Shown piece after piece: positions 43,736 through 52,756 of a stretch of 64,000 nt of DNA (position 1 is the stretch's first letter; each line of letters begins with the position of its first letter). Location: the NCBI GenBank assembly GCA_963715625.1, contig OY970260.1, positions 620,001 to 684,000 on the forward strand, given 5' to 3'. Origin of the DNA: VRUE01 sp963715625. Lineage in GTDB: Bacteria; Actinomycetota; Thermoleophilia; Solirubrobacterales; 70-9. Under the pieces are notes generated by a model. That model was given only the letters and a program-made list of their open reading frames with translations. It had not been told where the DNA came from and did not search any database. The position numbers and the translations under genes are program-made.

Positions 43736-45292
43736 ATGGACGACTCCGGCGCCAGGAACGGCAAGCTGATCCTCGCGGCGATGATCTTCGCCGTCGCGAT
43801 GACCTTCATCGACATGACGATCGTCGCGATCGCCGTGCCCAGCCTGCAGGAAGACCTCTCGCTCTCCTCGACCGGGGTGCAGTGGATCGTCAACGGCTAC
43901 CTGCTCTCGCTCGCGGCCCTCTTCGCCTTCGGCGGGCGACTCGCCGACATCGCCGGCCACCGCAGCATGGTCGTGCTCGGCGTGATCGTCTTCGCCACCG
44001 CCTCCGCTCTCTGCGGCGCCACCCCGACCGGCGCCCTCGACGAGGCCTGGATCGTCACCTTCCGGGTGATCCAGGGGGCCGGCGCGGCGATCATGTTCCC
44101 GGCGGCGCTGGCGATCGTCCTCGGCGCCTTCCCGGTGCGCGAGCGCGGCCGGGCGATGGCGCTCTTCTTCGCGATCACCGGGGGCCTCACCGCGATCGGC
44201 CCGCTCGCCGGCGGCTACCTGGTCGAAGTCAGCTGGCGGGCGATCTTCTGGGTCAACATCCCGGTGGCGATCATCGCCCTCATCCTCACGGCGATCTCCA
44301 AGCCCGCCAACGAGAAGCACCCGGCGCCGCTCGACTACCGCGGCACGGTGCTGGTCTCGGGCGGGATGGGGCTGGCCGTGCTCGGCCTGCAGCAGTCGAG
44401 CGTCTGGGGCTGGGGCAGCCCGATCACCTGGGTCTGCATCGCCGCGGGCCTGGCGCTGCTCGCCGCCTTCGTCGCCTACGAGCTGCGGATCGAGAACCCA
44501 CTGATCCAGGTGCGCACCTTCGCCGACCGCGCCTTCGCGGTCGACAACGCGGTCCTCTTCCTGCTGATGATCCCCTTCGTCCCGCTCTTCTTCTTCGCCA
44601 GCATGTACGCGCAGGTCGCGCTCGGCGAAAGCGCCTCGGAAACCGGGCTCTACCTGCTGATCTTCTTCGCCGGCTTCGCGCTCGCCTCGCAGTGGGGCGG
44701 GAGGATCCTCAACCGCGTCGGCGCCCGGCGGTCGGTGGTCCTCGGCTGCGCGGTGGCGGCGGTCGGCTTCTATCTCTGGGCGGGCTCGCTGACCGACCTC
44801 TCGGTCGGCGCCCAGTGGCAGTACATCGTGCTCACCGGGGCCGGGGTCGGCCTCGTGCTCGCCCCGGCAAACACTGATGCGCTCAACCGGGTGCCGGCGA
44901 GCCGCTACGGCGAGGCGACCGGGATCACCCAGACGGTGCGGAACTTCGGCTCGAGCCTCGGCATGGCGGTGCTGGGGACGATCCTGATCCTCGAGAACAA
45001 GGCGAACCTGGAGTCGACGCTCGGCGCCGAGGGGATCCCCAAGGAGAAGGCAGACGAGATCGCCGACTCGATCAGCCAGGGCAGCTCCAACAGCAGCGCC
45101 GGCTTCGCCGAAATCGCCGGCAGCCAGGCGAAGCAGCTCTACGCCGCCGTCCAGCACGACTTCGCCCTCGCCACCCGCACCGTCTTCTACGCGATGGCCG
45201 CCGTGATGGTCGTGGCCTTCGTCGTCTCCCTGGTGGCGATGCCGGCCGGCAAGGTGGAAGAGGTGGTCGAGGAGCCGAGCCTCTCCCAGTAG
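43736..45292 (+). CDS. MFS drug exporter of the 14-helix DHA2 type
   Basis: A 518-residue transporter. FIDMTIVAIAVPSLQEDLSLSSTGVQWIVNGYLLSLAA is the DHA2 opening; GGRLADIAGHRSM is motif A; FFAITGGLTAIGPLAGGYL is motif C. It probably exports drugs or metabolites by proton antiport. It shares subfamily with the exporter at 33745 but only moderate similarity by eye. Start ATG 43736; earlier frame is the 164-bp palindrome. Confidence 0.9.
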   Translation: MDDSGARNGKLILAAMIFAVAMTFIDMTIVAIAVPSLQEDLSLSSTGVQWIVNGYLLSLAALFAFGGRLADIAGHRSMVVLGVIVFATASALCGATPTGALDEAWIVTFRVIQGAGAAIMFPAALAIVLGAFPVRERGRAMALFFAITGGLTAIGPLAGGYLVEVSWRAIFWVNIPVAIIALILTAISKPANEKHPAPLDYRGTVLVSGGMGLAVLGLQQSSVWGWGSPITWVCIAAGLALLAAFVAYELRIENPLIQVRTFADRAFAVDNAVLFLLMIPFVPLFFFASMYAQVALGESASETGLYLLIFFAGFALASQWGGRILNRVGARRSVVLGCAVAAVGFYLWAGSLTDLSVGAQWQYIVLTGAGVGLVLAPANTDALNRVPASRYGEATGITQTVRNFGSSLGMAVLGTILILENKANLESTLGAEGIPKEKADEIADSISQGSSNSSAGFAEIAGSQAKQLYAAVQHDFALATRTVFYAMAAVMVVAFVVSLVAMPAGKVEEVVEEPSLSQ

Positions 45293-45345
45293 CGCCGGGG
45301 GAAGCCCGAGCCCCTCTTCCGGCACCGAATCGCTAGGTTGCCCGC

Positions 45346-45942
45346 GTGAAGCTTCTTGCCTTCAGCGACCTGCACTGCAACCTGAAACGCGCGGAGCGGC
45401 TGGTCAAGATGTCCGAGAAGGCCGACGTCGTGATCGGCGCCGGCGATTTCGCCTCGGTGCACGAGGGCCTGGAGGAGACGATCGAGGTGCTCTCGGCGAT
45501 CGAGACCCCCACCGTCCTGGTCCCCGGCAACAACGAGACCGACGACGCCCTGCGCGAGGCGACGGCGGGCTGGAGCGCTGCGACCGTCCTGCACGGGGGC
45601 GTGACGACGATCGGGGGCGTCGAGTTCTTCGGCCTCGGCGCCGGCGTCCCGGTGACGCCGTGGGAGTGGAGCTTCGACCTGAGCGAGGAGACGGCGGCGG
45701 TGATGCTCACGCTCTGCCCGCAGAACGCGGTCCTCGTCCTGCACTCGCCGCCGTACGGCCACTGCGACGCGAACCGCTCCGGCGATCGCTTCGGCAGCCA
45801 CACGCTGCTGCGCACGATCGAGGAGAGGACGCCGCGCCTGGCGGTCTGCGGCCACATCCACGAGTCGTGGGGATGCAAGAGCAAGGTCGGCAGGACGCCG
45901 ATCCACAACCTGGGCCCGAAAGGCACCTGGCTCGAGGTCTGA
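45346..45942 (+). CDS. Calcineurin-like metallophosphoesterase
   Basis: A 198-residue phosphoesterase. Metal-binding motifs: FSDLHCN, GAGDFAS, PGNNE, LHSPPYGHCD and CGHIHES. The small size and simple fold resemble YfcE/MPE-type proteins acting on phosphodiesters or nucleotides. TAGGTT (45334-45339) ends 6 nt before GTG 45346, consistent with a leaderless message. It converges on the thioredoxin-fold gene. Confidence 0.88.
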   Translation: MKLLAFSDLHCNLKRAERLVKMSEKADVVIGAGDFASVHEGLEETIEVLSAIETPTVLVPGNNETDDALREATAGWSAATVLHGGVTTIGGVEFFGLGAGVPVTPWEWSFDLSEETAAVMLTLCPQNAVLVLHSPPYGHCDANRSGDRFGSHTLLRTIEERTPRLAVCGHIHESWGCKSKVGRTPIHNLGPKGTWLEV

Positions 45943-45943
45943 C

Positions 45944-46234
45944 TCAGGCGGCGGGCGGCTGGGGCTGCTGGCCCTCGAAGAGCTTGCCGGCGCGGATCTT
46001 CGCGGCCATGTCCTTCGATTCCTCGCGGTAGGCGCTGCCGTCCTCGAACTCGATCGTCGGGTACTTGCTCTGGCCCGAGATCCGCTTCAGGCCCTCGCGC
46101 TTGCCCGGCCGCAGCGGCCCCTTCACCACTTCGTACTCGATCCCCTGCTCGTCGAGCGCCTTCTGCACCCGCGCGCACGGGTGGGCATCCATCTTGGCCC
46201 ACATGACCGAGCAGCGATGAAGCTTGACCGCCAT
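45944..46234 (-). CDS. Thioredoxin-fold (glutaredoxin/GST N-terminal-like) protein
   Basis: A 96-residue protein. MAVKLHRCSVMWAKMDAHPCARVQKALDEQGIEYEVV has the fold's first strand and helix. Two cysteines are present but not in a CxxC pair, so simple disulphide exchange is doubtful. SGQSKYPTIEFEDGSAYREESKDMA resembles the GST N-terminal glutathione-binding part. ATG 46234 is chosen for TACGCT 6 nt upstream (leaderless) and homology. It is divergent from the P450 gene. Confidence 0.8.
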   Translation of the reverse strand: MAVKLHRCSVMWAKMDAHPCARVQKALDEQGIEYEVVKGPLRPGKREGLKRISGQSKYPTIEFEDGSAYREESKDMAAKIRAGKLFEGQQPQPPAA

Positions 46235-46269
46235 GACGGCAGCGTAGCTGGAATACTCGGTGGCCGCAC

Positions 46270-47610
46270 ATGAGACCAGCAGGCCTGCCGCCCGGTCCCC
46301 CCTATCCATCGGCGATCCAGGCCGTCGGGTTCTGGACGCGTCCCTTCGCCTTCCTGCGGCAGTGCCGGGAGCGCTACGGCAAGCGCTTCACGATCAGGCT
46401 GCCGGCCTCGCCGCCCTTCGTGATGCTGACCGACCCGGCGGAGGTGAAGGAGGTCTTCACCGCTCCGCCCGACGTGCTGCGGCCGGGCCAGGGGGCGCGC
46501 GTCCTCGAGCCGGTGGTGGGGAGCAACTCGGTCCTCCTGCTCGACGAAGGCGCGCACATGGAGCAGCGCAAGCTGATGCTGCCCGCCTTCCACGGCGAGC
46601 GGATGGAGCGGCTCGCGGGCCTGATGGAGGAGGTGACGGCCGAGGAGCTGGCCGGCCTGCCGAGGGACGCGGCGGTCGAGCTGCACCCGCGCATGCAGGA
46701 CCTCACCCTGAAGATCATCCTGCGCGCCGTGTTCGGGCTCGATCCCGGCGCCCGCTTCGACGCGCTGAGGACGAGGCTGCAGGAGATGCTCGTCTTCGGC
46801 GACCGGCCGATCAGCCTGACGCCGCCGCCGAAGGACAGCCTCGCGGCGCGCGTCCTCGAACGGGTCGGGCCGTTCGCGCACTTCGTCCGCACCCAGGCGG
46901 AAGTCGACGAGCTGATCTTCGAGCTGATCGCGGAGCGGCGCGCCGGGGACGGCGCCGAGCGCGACGACGTGCTGGCGATGCTGCTCGAGGCCCGGCACGA
47001 GGATAGCTCGCCGATGAGCGAGCAGGAGATCCGCGACGAGCTGATGACGCTGCTCGTCGCCGGCCACGAGACGACCGCGACGACCCTGGCCTGGGCCTTC
47101 GAGCGCCTCGCCCAGGACCCGAGGGTGCTGGCGCGGCTGATCGAGGCGGTCGAGGGCGACGACGACGCCTACCTCACGGCGACGATCCAGGAGACGCTGC
47201 GCGACAGGCCGGTGCTGCCGAACGTGGCACCCCGCCTGGTGGTCAAGCCGATCGAGGTCGGCGGCTGGCCCTACCCGCCCGGGTGCAGCCTCGTCCTCAA
47301 CGGCTACCTCCTCCACCACGACCCCGACATCTACCCCGACCCCTTCGCCTTCCGCCCCGAGCGCTTCCTCGAGGAGCCCCCCGGCACCTACACCTGGATC
47401 CCCTTCGGCGGCGGCCGCCGCCGCTGTCTGGGCGCCAGCTTCGCGATGCTCGAGATGAAGATCGTCCTGCGCCAGGTGCTGAGCACGCTGACGGTCGAGC
47501 CCGCTGGAGGGGGCGGCGAGGTCGCGCGGCGGCGCAACATCACGGTGCGGCCCTCGGGCGGTGCGCGCGCGGTGCTCTCGGAGCGGCGACGCGTGGCTGT
47601 GGCTGCGTAG
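46270..47610 (+). CDS. Cytochrome P450
   Basis: A 446-residue P450. The I helix has AGHETTATTLAWAFE, the ExxR motif is ETLR, and the haem loop FGGGRRRCLGASFA carries the ligand Cys. No membrane anchor is seen, so it is probably soluble and served by ferredoxin elsewhere. The substrate is unknown. The sequence type resembles CYP107/CYP102-like actinobacterial enzymes only broadly. It is related to a second P450 at 60846. Confidence 0.93.
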   Translation: MRPAGLPPGPPYPSAIQAVGFWTRPFAFLRQCRERYGKRFTIRLPASPPFVMLTDPAEVKEVFTAPPDVLRPGQGARVLEPVVGSNSVLLLDEGAHMEQRKLMLPAFHGERMERLAGLMEEVTAEELAGLPRDAAVELHPRMQDLTLKIILRAVFGLDPGARFDALRTRLQEMLVFGDRPISLTPPPKDSLAARVLERVGPFAHFVRTQAEVDELIFELIAERRAGDGAERDDVLAMLLEARHEDSSPMSEQEIRDELMTLLVAGHETTATTLAWAFERLAQDPRVLARLIEAVEGDDDAYLTATIQETLRDRPVLPNVAPRLVVKPIEVGGWPYPPGCSLVLNGYLLHHDPDIYPDPFAFRPERFLEEPPGTYTWIPFGGGRRRCLGASFAMLEMKIVLRQVLSTLTVEPAGGGGEVARRRNITVRPSGGARAVLSERRRVAVAA

Positions 47611-47646
47611 CGGCCCCGGTCGCGATCGATCAGCAGATCAATCGTT

Positions 47647-47672
47647 TAGACGATTAAACGTTTAATCGTCTA
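47647..47672 (+). promoter_or_regulatory. Perfect 26-bp operator palindrome before the Fic gene
   Basis: The half-site TAGACGATTAAAC is followed directly by its reverse complement. It lies 10 nt before ATG 47683, with TAGCAT (47671-47676) as a -10 overlapping its right end and 6 nt from the start codon. It is AT-rich in a GC-rich setting. A repressor here would shut off a leaderless fic transcript; the Fic protein's own C-terminal HTH could be that repressor. Confidence 0.7.
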
Positions 47673-47682
47673 GCATGATCAC

Positions 47683-48759
47683 ATGCTATTCGCCACGCCC
47701 GAGATCGACTCGGACCAGCAGGCAAAGCTCGAAGAGCTCGAGCAGCTGCGCCGTGAGCTGGGGCAGGAGGCGGGCCAGGCCGTGCCCTGGATGGGTGCGT
47801 TGCGTCGTTCCGTGCGCGCGACCTCGATCGAAGGGTCTACCTCGATCGAGGGTTTCAGCGTTTCCCCTGAGGTTGCGGAAGCGCTGGCAGGTGGCGCCGA
47901 GCCCGGGGACGCCGCGGATGAGAATCGGCTGGCCATCTCCTGCTACGCCCGCGCCATGGACCACGTCGGCGCGATGGCCGCCGACCCCCGCTTCCGCTGG
48001 CAGGAGCGGGTCATCCTCGATCTGCATTTCGACGCCTGTCACTTCCAGAAGGACAGGCGTCCGGGCAACTGGCGCAGCGGGCCGATCGGAGTGACCGGGG
48101 CGGACGGGACGCTCGAGTTCCGTGGCCCGGACCCCGACCGGGTTCCCGAGCTGATGGCAGAGGTGATCGACTGGCTCGCCCGAGGAGATCTCGATGCGAA
48201 CGTGGTCGTCCGGGCGGCGATGGCGCACCTTCACGTCACATCGGTGCACCCGTTCGAGGACGGCAACGGGCGCGTCGCGCGAATAGTGCAGTCGCTCGTC
48301 CTCGCCCTCGAGGGATTGATCTCCCCCGAGTTCTCCTCGATCGAGGAGTACCTGGGGAACAACACCCCCGCCTACTACAGAGCCCTGAGGGACACCCAGG
48401 GCGGCAGCTACCAGCCAGAGCGCGACGCCTCCGGATGGGTCAACTTCTGCATTGAGGCCCACCTGGCGCAGGCACGCCAGCGCCTCACTCAGATCAAGGC
48501 CGCTGCCACCCGCTGGGCCTCCCTCGAAGAGCTGGTCGAGGAGCGAGGCTGGCCGGACCGCCTCGTGATCGCCCTGGAGCAGAGCCTGCTGGGCGGCACC
48601 GACCGCGCGAAGTACGCCGCGGAGGCCGACGTCTCGCCCGCCACTGTTAGTGCCGACTTCAGGCGCCTACTCGACGCCGCCCTGGTCGTCCAAGACGGCC
48701 GCGGGCGGAGTACGCGCTACCGGGCGAACAACGAGCTGCGCGAGCTCGACCGCGATTGA
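47683..48759 (+). CDS. Fic family AMP-transferase with inhibitory motif and C-terminal winged HTH
   Basis: A 358-residue Fic protein. The active site is HPFEDGNGRVAR (about residues 189-200) with catalytic His and phosphate-binding Gly-Asn-Gly-Arg. The N-terminal inhibitory helix TSIEGSTSIEG (about 47-57) carries the regulatory Glu, so the enzyme is intrinsically inhibited (class II). Residues about 290-358 form a winged HTH (KYAAEADVSPATVSADFRRLLDAALVV). It transfers AMP to protein hydroxyls. An operator at its promoter suggests self-regulation. It converges on the Het-C gene. Confidence 0.9.
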   Translation: MLFATPEIDSDQQAKLEELEQLRRELGQEAGQAVPWMGALRRSVRATSIEGSTSIEGFSVSPEVAEALAGGAEPGDAADENRLAISCYARAMDHVGAMAADPRFRWQERVILDLHFDACHFQKDRRPGNWRSGPIGVTGADGTLEFRGPDPDRVPELMAEVIDWLARGDLDANVVVRAAMAHLHVTSVHPFEDGNGRVARIVQSLVLALEGLISPEFSSIEEYLGNNTPAYYRALRDTQGGSYQPERDASGWVNFCIEAHLAQARQRLTQIKAAATRWASLEELVEERGWPDRLVIALEQSLLGGTDRAKYAAEADVSPATVSADFRRLLDAALVVQDGRGRSTRYRANNELRELDRD

Positions 48760-48785
48760 GACATCGCCGTCCGCCCGCAGGCCCG

Positions 48786-51080
48786 TCAGCAGATCGGCGC
48801 CTCGTCGAGATTTTCTTTCGTGTTGTTGCCCTCGTTGGACTCCGGGATCGCGTTGCTGGAGTCGGCCACGGCAGTCCAGCTGCCGTCGCACGAGCCGCTT
48901 GTGTAAGCCAGGGTCATCGAAGCGCCGGCGGGCAATCCCGCGAACTGCACCGAATCCCTGACCGTGGGCCCGTTGTAGACGGTGACCGTGAATGGTCCGG
49001 CAGCGGCGGTTCCCTGGTTCTTGACCGTGACATCCCCGATGGTCAGTTTGGTGACGATGAGGTCGGCGTCCCCGGCCGGCCCCGGTGGTGGCGGTGGGGG
49101 CGGCGTGGTGTCCGGGGGCTGAACTGGCGGCGGGGGCGGGTCCACGTCGAAGGTGACGATGCGGTAGGTCGCCCGCGCCTTGTCTCCGTTTTCCATCGAC
49201 AGCCGGCCGCTCAGCCGGGCGCCCCCGGTCACCTGCTGCCCCGCCGGCGGGCCGAGCCGGTAGGCGATCGGCAGCGCGGTCATGCGATCGAACGGGTTCA
49301 GGTCGCCCGTGTCCTGCGGGCCGAAGTCGTCCTCGCGCAGCTGCAGCCAGACCGGGATGACGTCCGCCGTGCGGTGGTCCCGCGCCAGGCCCGAGGCCTT
49401 CCATTCCCGGCGCGAGTCCTCGAGCCAGCGGTCGATGCTCCGGTTCCTCACCAGGACCCGACCGTTGACCACGAGGGTCACGCCCTGCAGGAGCCAGCCC
49501 CCGGCCGCTCCGTCCCTGCTCTTCTCGATCGCGACGCGGCTGATGTCCCCGACCGTGAGCCCGTCTCGGGTCGCCGGCCCGATCGGCACGCTGTAGGTGT
49601 CGTCGTCGCCGCGCTCGAAGTCGTCGTAGAGGCGCTTGTCGAGCGAGAACCGGTGGCGTCCGAGGTTCAGGTAGACGTTGTCGTCGGTGCCGGCGAAGCG
49701 GCGATCGCCGGTCTCGATGCGAACCGTCATCGACTCCACCGGCGTGCTCTCGCGCTGGGAGGTCGGCACGGAGCGAATCCAGGTGAACGGCGCGTAGGAA
49801 CCCGAGAACCCGAAGGAGTCCTCGCCGTTGATGACCGTCGAGGTGTACGGCTGCCCGTCGATGCCGGCCTGCGCGTAGATGTCGGCCGAGCCGACCAGGT
49901 CGCCCAGGTCGATGCCCCTGTAGTTGAGGATCTCGAGCTTCACGAAGCGGGTGAAGAGCTGGTCGGTCCGGCTCGAGGGCAGGTCGGGCAGGTTGAGCGG
50001 CTCGGTCGGGTACTCCCGGAAGCCACCGATGTAGCGATTGAACGCCTTCCGGTACGGGGTGGGCCCGCGATCGTGGAAATCGCCGAGTGCGAGGCGCAGG
50101 CTCGTGATGCTGCCCGCCTTGCCGGTGCGCTCCCCGCACTTGAACGGCAGGCACGGCTCCCCACCGCCCTGCCAGTGACCGCTGAAGATCGAGATCTCCT
50201 CGGCGCCCCTCACATCGTGCCGAAGCGCTGCCGTGCCGCGCAGCGACATCGCGCGCTTCCACAGCGGCTCGTTGCCCAGCCAGGTCCGGACCGCGCGGAT
50301 CCACTGGCGGGTGGCGAAGTAGGCGGTGACGTAGGCCTCCTGGTACTTCGGGCGGCCCGGCCAGTCCTTGTTGAGGCCACCGTGGAGGTGATCGTTCTTG
50401 TCCGACTGCCAGTTGCCATGCCCGCGGGGGATGCCCTTCACCCCGGTGTAGACCGCGCGATTGCCGACCAGCTCCCGGCGCGCCTCGGGCGGCACGTCGA
50501 ACCAGGTCGGCGTCTCCCCGAATCCGAGCGAGGACACGCCGGGGCCGCCGCGCCCGTTCTCTGTGGAGGGGTCCTCCACCCAGTTGCTATGCGTGTAGAA
50601 ATCCTGCACCGCGTGCAGGGAGATCCCGAGCACGGCCATGACGTCGAGCGGGTCGGGGCGTGACTGCCGTCCGGCGTACTGGACCCACTTGCGGGTCAGG
50701 AACATCAGGCGCTGCCACTCCTTCTCGACCCCCGCGGTGGTCAACAGGTCCGGCATCCCGATCTGCCTGCTCTCGGCGTCGAAGTGCATCCGCCGCGCCC
50801 CCTCGACCCACTGGTTCAGCCAGTCCTCGCGGTTGAATCCGAACCGGGTGAGGCCGATCAGGGCGTTGGCGTGCCCGGAGTAGGGGTTGTCGTCCGGGTT
50901 CGTGTAGTAGTCGACGAACCAGTTGTCGACCATGCCGACATCCGCAGCCGCCGCGCTGAACCCCTCAGCGGTGAGCGCATCCCGCGTCATGTCGGCATGA
51001 GGGCCGGTGTCGAACGCCTGCGCCGAGCTCGGGGCAAGCCATAGCCCCAGTGCAAACGCGATCGCGATCAGCTGCCGCAC
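48786..51080 (-). CDS. Secreted Het-C-like/PLAT/CARDB protein
   Basis: A 764-residue exported protein (signal LIAIAFALGLWLAPSSAQA). Residues about 23-380 are Het-C-like, with HADMTRDAL and LHAVQDFYTHSNWVED (about 156-170) providing the Zn-phospholipase-C-type histidine/aspartate ligands. About residues 450-560 are PLAT-like (TDDNVYLNLGRHRFSLD then VTLVVNGRVL), a lipid-binding beta-sandwich. A proline-rich linker (PPPPPVQPPDTTPPPPPPP) leads to a CARDB domain (about 665-764, LTIGDVTVKNQGTAAA and NAIPESNEGNNT). It may attack lipids of other cells or remodel surfaces. Activity is inferred only. Confidence 0.75.
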   Translation of the reverse strand: MRQLIAIAFALGLWLAPSSAQAFDTGPHADMTRDALTAEGFSAAAADVGMVDNWFVDYYTNPDDNPYSGHANALIGLTRFGFNREDWLNQWVEGARRMHFDAESRQIGMPDLLTTAGVEKEWQRLMFLTRKWVQYAGRQSRPDPLDVMAVLGISLHAVQDFYTHSNWVEDPSTENGRGGPGVSSLGFGETPTWFDVPPEARRELVGNRAVYTGVKGIPRGHGNWQSDKNDHLHGGLNKDWPGRPKYQEAYVTAYFATRQWIRAVRTWLGNEPLWKRAMSLRGTAALRHDVRGAEEISIFSGHWQGGGEPCLPFKCGERTGKAGSITSLRLALGDFHDRGPTPYRKAFNRYIGGFREYPTEPLNLPDLPSSRTDQLFTRFVKLEILNYRGIDLGDLVGSADIYAQAGIDGQPYTSTVINGEDSFGFSGSYAPFTWIRSVPTSQRESTPVESMTVRIETGDRRFAGTDDNVYLNLGRHRFSLDKRLYDDFERGDDDTYSVPIGPATRDGLTVGDISRVAIEKSRDGAAGGWLLQGVTLVVNGRVLVRNRSIDRWLEDSRREWKASGLARDHRTADVIPVWLQLREDDFGPQDTGDLNPFDRMTALPIAYRLGPPAGQQVTGGARLSGRLSMENGDKARATYRIVTFDVDPPPPPVQPPDTTPPPPPPPGPAGDADLIVTKLTIGDVTVKNQGTAAAGPFTVTVYNGPTVRDSVQFAGLPAGASMTLAYTSGSCDGSWTAVADSSNAIPESNEGNNTKENLDEAPIC

Positions 51081-51179
51081 CCGTCCACCTTGTCACACCC
51101 GCGGCGAAGGACCAATCCGCTCAGCAGATCGCCCCGACGTTTGTCGGGCGCGTTTCGCGGAGCCCCTGCAACTGGGGGG

Positions 51180-51211
51180 TCGCACCTGTGACCTTCGGTT
51201 TCGTAGCCCGA
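51180..51211 (-). repeat. Partial tRNA-Arg copy: far attachment-site candidate
   Basis: Bases 51180-51211 equal 57768-57799 of the tRNA-Arg gene except at two positions; 51184-51206 (23 nt) is identical. It covers the anticodon arm to T-arm only, in the same orientation. It has no tRNA function. It marks the likely left end of an island inserted at the tRNA. Confidence 0.75.
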
Positions 51212-51227
51212 GCCGCTGCCCCAGAGG

Positions 51228-51914
51228 TCAGGCGAGGAGCTCGTCGATGCGGGATCGGACGAGCCGCACGCGACCGGCTCCCGCTGGGCCGTAGAAAGCG
51301 GTGGCACTCTGAACCGCGTAGTCGAAATAGAACTCCCCTTGAAGCTCGGCCAGCTCGTCGCGGATGTAGGAACGCAGATCGGGCACTGCGGACGCGACTT
51401 CCTCGATCAACTCAGAGCGTCCATCGATCAGGGTGAGCACGTCGTGAATATCGAGGCTGGGCAGCAGGTCGCCATCACCCCGACCCTTCCAGGCGCAGAG
51501 CTTCGTCGCAACGAGCGCCGGCGGCGCTGCGGCACGTATCTCAGCACCGGATTCGAGAGTGACCGTCACGGCGCTGGAGATCGCCTCGTCGTACCAGGGA
51601 TTGGAGAATCCGAGGATGTCGGGATCGGTCGGCATGACATCCAGAACGAGTTGCGGATCGGCGCTTCTCCACCGACAGATGACGGGCGCGCCCATCGCCT
51701 CCTGGAGTCCCCGCTCGCGCAGTCGATCGCCGAGCTGGTGGTACTTCACAGGGCTCGCCACCTCGCAGACCACATCGACATCTTCCGTCGCCCGCGCTGG
51801 AGGAGCGCCGGGCTCGGTAATCCAGAGGTGAACCGTGGCGCCACCGACGAAAACGACCTCATCGAGCAGAGGCCCGAGAAGCGCCGCCGCAGTCTCCAGT
51901 TGAAGCGCACTCAC
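51228..51914 (-). CDS. AbiEii-like nucleotidyltransferase toxin candidate
   Basis: A 228-residue protein. FVGGATVHLWI is the GG-containing nucleotidyltransferase start, and RATEDVDVVCEV provides the D-x-D. ALVATKLCAWKGRGDGDLLPSLDIHDVLTL is the conserved C-terminal domain segment of AbiEii/AbiGii-type proteins. It starts 4 nt inside the end of the upstream wHTH gene. Toxins of this type modify nucleic acids or nucleotides and take part in abortive infection. The pair lies at the left end of the island. Confidence 0.78.
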   Translation of the reverse strand: MSALQLETAAALLGPLLDEVVFVGGATVHLWITEPGAPPARATEDVDVVCEVASPVKYHQLGDRLRERGLQEAMGAPVICRWRSADPQLVLDVMPTDPDILGFSNPWYDEAISSAVTVTLESGAEIRAAAPPALVATKLCAWKGRGDGDLLPSLDIHDVLTLIDGRSELIEEVASAVPDLRSYIRDELAELQGEFYFDYAVQSATAFYGPAGAGRVRLVRSRIDELLA

Positions 51915-52438
51915 CGGCCTGCGACCACGGATCGCTCCCGCAGCCTCTTCGAGAGAAGGTCTCCCGCTACCTTCCGGATCCGAGCATCTCCGGCCCTGAG
52001 GCTGTCGAGCAGAGCGAGGACTTCACCGAGCTTCTGCCAATCCTCAGCAGCCCCAGGTGCAGCGGAGTGCGGCGGCTCGATGGCCTGTCCCCGAACTCGC
52101 CCAAGGGCGTAGGGCCAGACGGGAGGGGGCTCATCGCCCGAGGAGCGGATCGCGCCCGCCATCGGCTCCGCCGCCCAGGCCGCTGGCACGCCTGCCGTCA
52201 GGGGACCCAGCCGAGCAGGAACAACAAAGCGGAGCGCGTGAAGCGCGAACTCCTCGAAGTTAGGTAGATGGACTTCGCGGCGGTCCACCGAATACAGATC
52301 CGCACCCTTCGCGCGCTCCAGCGCTCGCTGTACAACTGGGTGCGGAACACGGAGCCGCTCCGCAAGCGACCTGTAGCTCCAAGCCTCGTCGTGGGCAAGC
52401 AGCCCGCTGAGGACATAGATATCGGAATCCTTGACCAT
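51911..52438 (-). CDS. Winged-HTH antitoxin-like partner
   Basis: A 175-residue protein. The N-terminal 60 residues form a winged HTH (VLSGLLAHDEAWSYRSLAERLRVPHPVVQRALERA). The rest is helical. It overlaps the nucleotidyltransferase start by 4 nt (ATGA type), as in AbiEi/AbiEii pairs where the first gene is an autorepressing antitoxin. ATG 52438 is chosen because TACACT ends 10 nt upstream; the frame reads back to 52465 without support. An operator-like palindrome lies directly upstream. Confidence 0.72.
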   Translation of the reverse strand: MVKDSDIYVLSGLLAHDEAWSYRSLAERLRVPHPVVQRALERAKGADLYSVDRREVHLPNFEEFALHALRFVVPARLGPLTAGVPAAWAAEPMAGAIRSSGDEPPPVWPYALGRVRGQAIEPPHSAAPGAAEDWQKLGEVLALLDSLRAGDARIRKVAGDLLSKRLRERSVVAGR

Positions 52439-52450
52439 GATGAGGAGTAG

Positions 52451-52476
52451 TGTATCAAGTATCAATACGCGATACA
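52451..52476 (-). promoter_or_regulatory. Operator-like palindrome before the wHTH gene
   Basis: TGTATC (52451-52456) and GATACA (52471-52476) are inverted, with an inner GTATCAATAC palindrome between. The -10 TACACT of the wHTH gene (minus, 52454-52449) overlaps it. It is AT-rich compared with its surroundings. Confidence 0.6.
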
Positions 52477-52756
52477 GCGAAGGAGGCCTCGTCGGGTCGT
52501 TTAGGCCCGGTCCCCGCCGAGCGCAACCGCCTCAGCGAGAACGCGGCTGCGCACGTAGGGCGACAGGCTGGCCTGGCTTCTCCAACACGTGCCTCAATGG
52601 AATGACGCACAGATAACCGCCGCGATCCGCGTAGTCGAGGAGAACGATGTGTTGGCATCGCTCCTCGACGAGGATGTCCCTTCGGCCGACGAGCACGAGG
52701 ATTGCTGGGCGGCAGCAAACGCCCGTGAGGATGCTGCGACCCGCTGCCACTAACCA
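52477..52756. other. Gap of about 280 nt without a supported gene
   Basis: Between the operator at 52451-52476 and the HTH-like gene at 52757 there are several short frames. A plus-strand frame from 52590 reads VPQWNDAQITAAIRVVEEND and ends at 52753, perhaps a remnant. I see no promoter, tRNA or repeat in it. Confidence 0.4.

Noticed and set aside
43676..45325. Long minus-strand frame opposite the MFS exporter, ending in the small membrane gene
   Set aside because: Only the last 57 codons (43502-43675) look like protein; the rest is antisense of the exporter.
51180..51211. A second tRNA-Arg gene
   Set aside because: Only the anticodon-to-T-arm part is present; no acceptor stem or D arm can be built around it.
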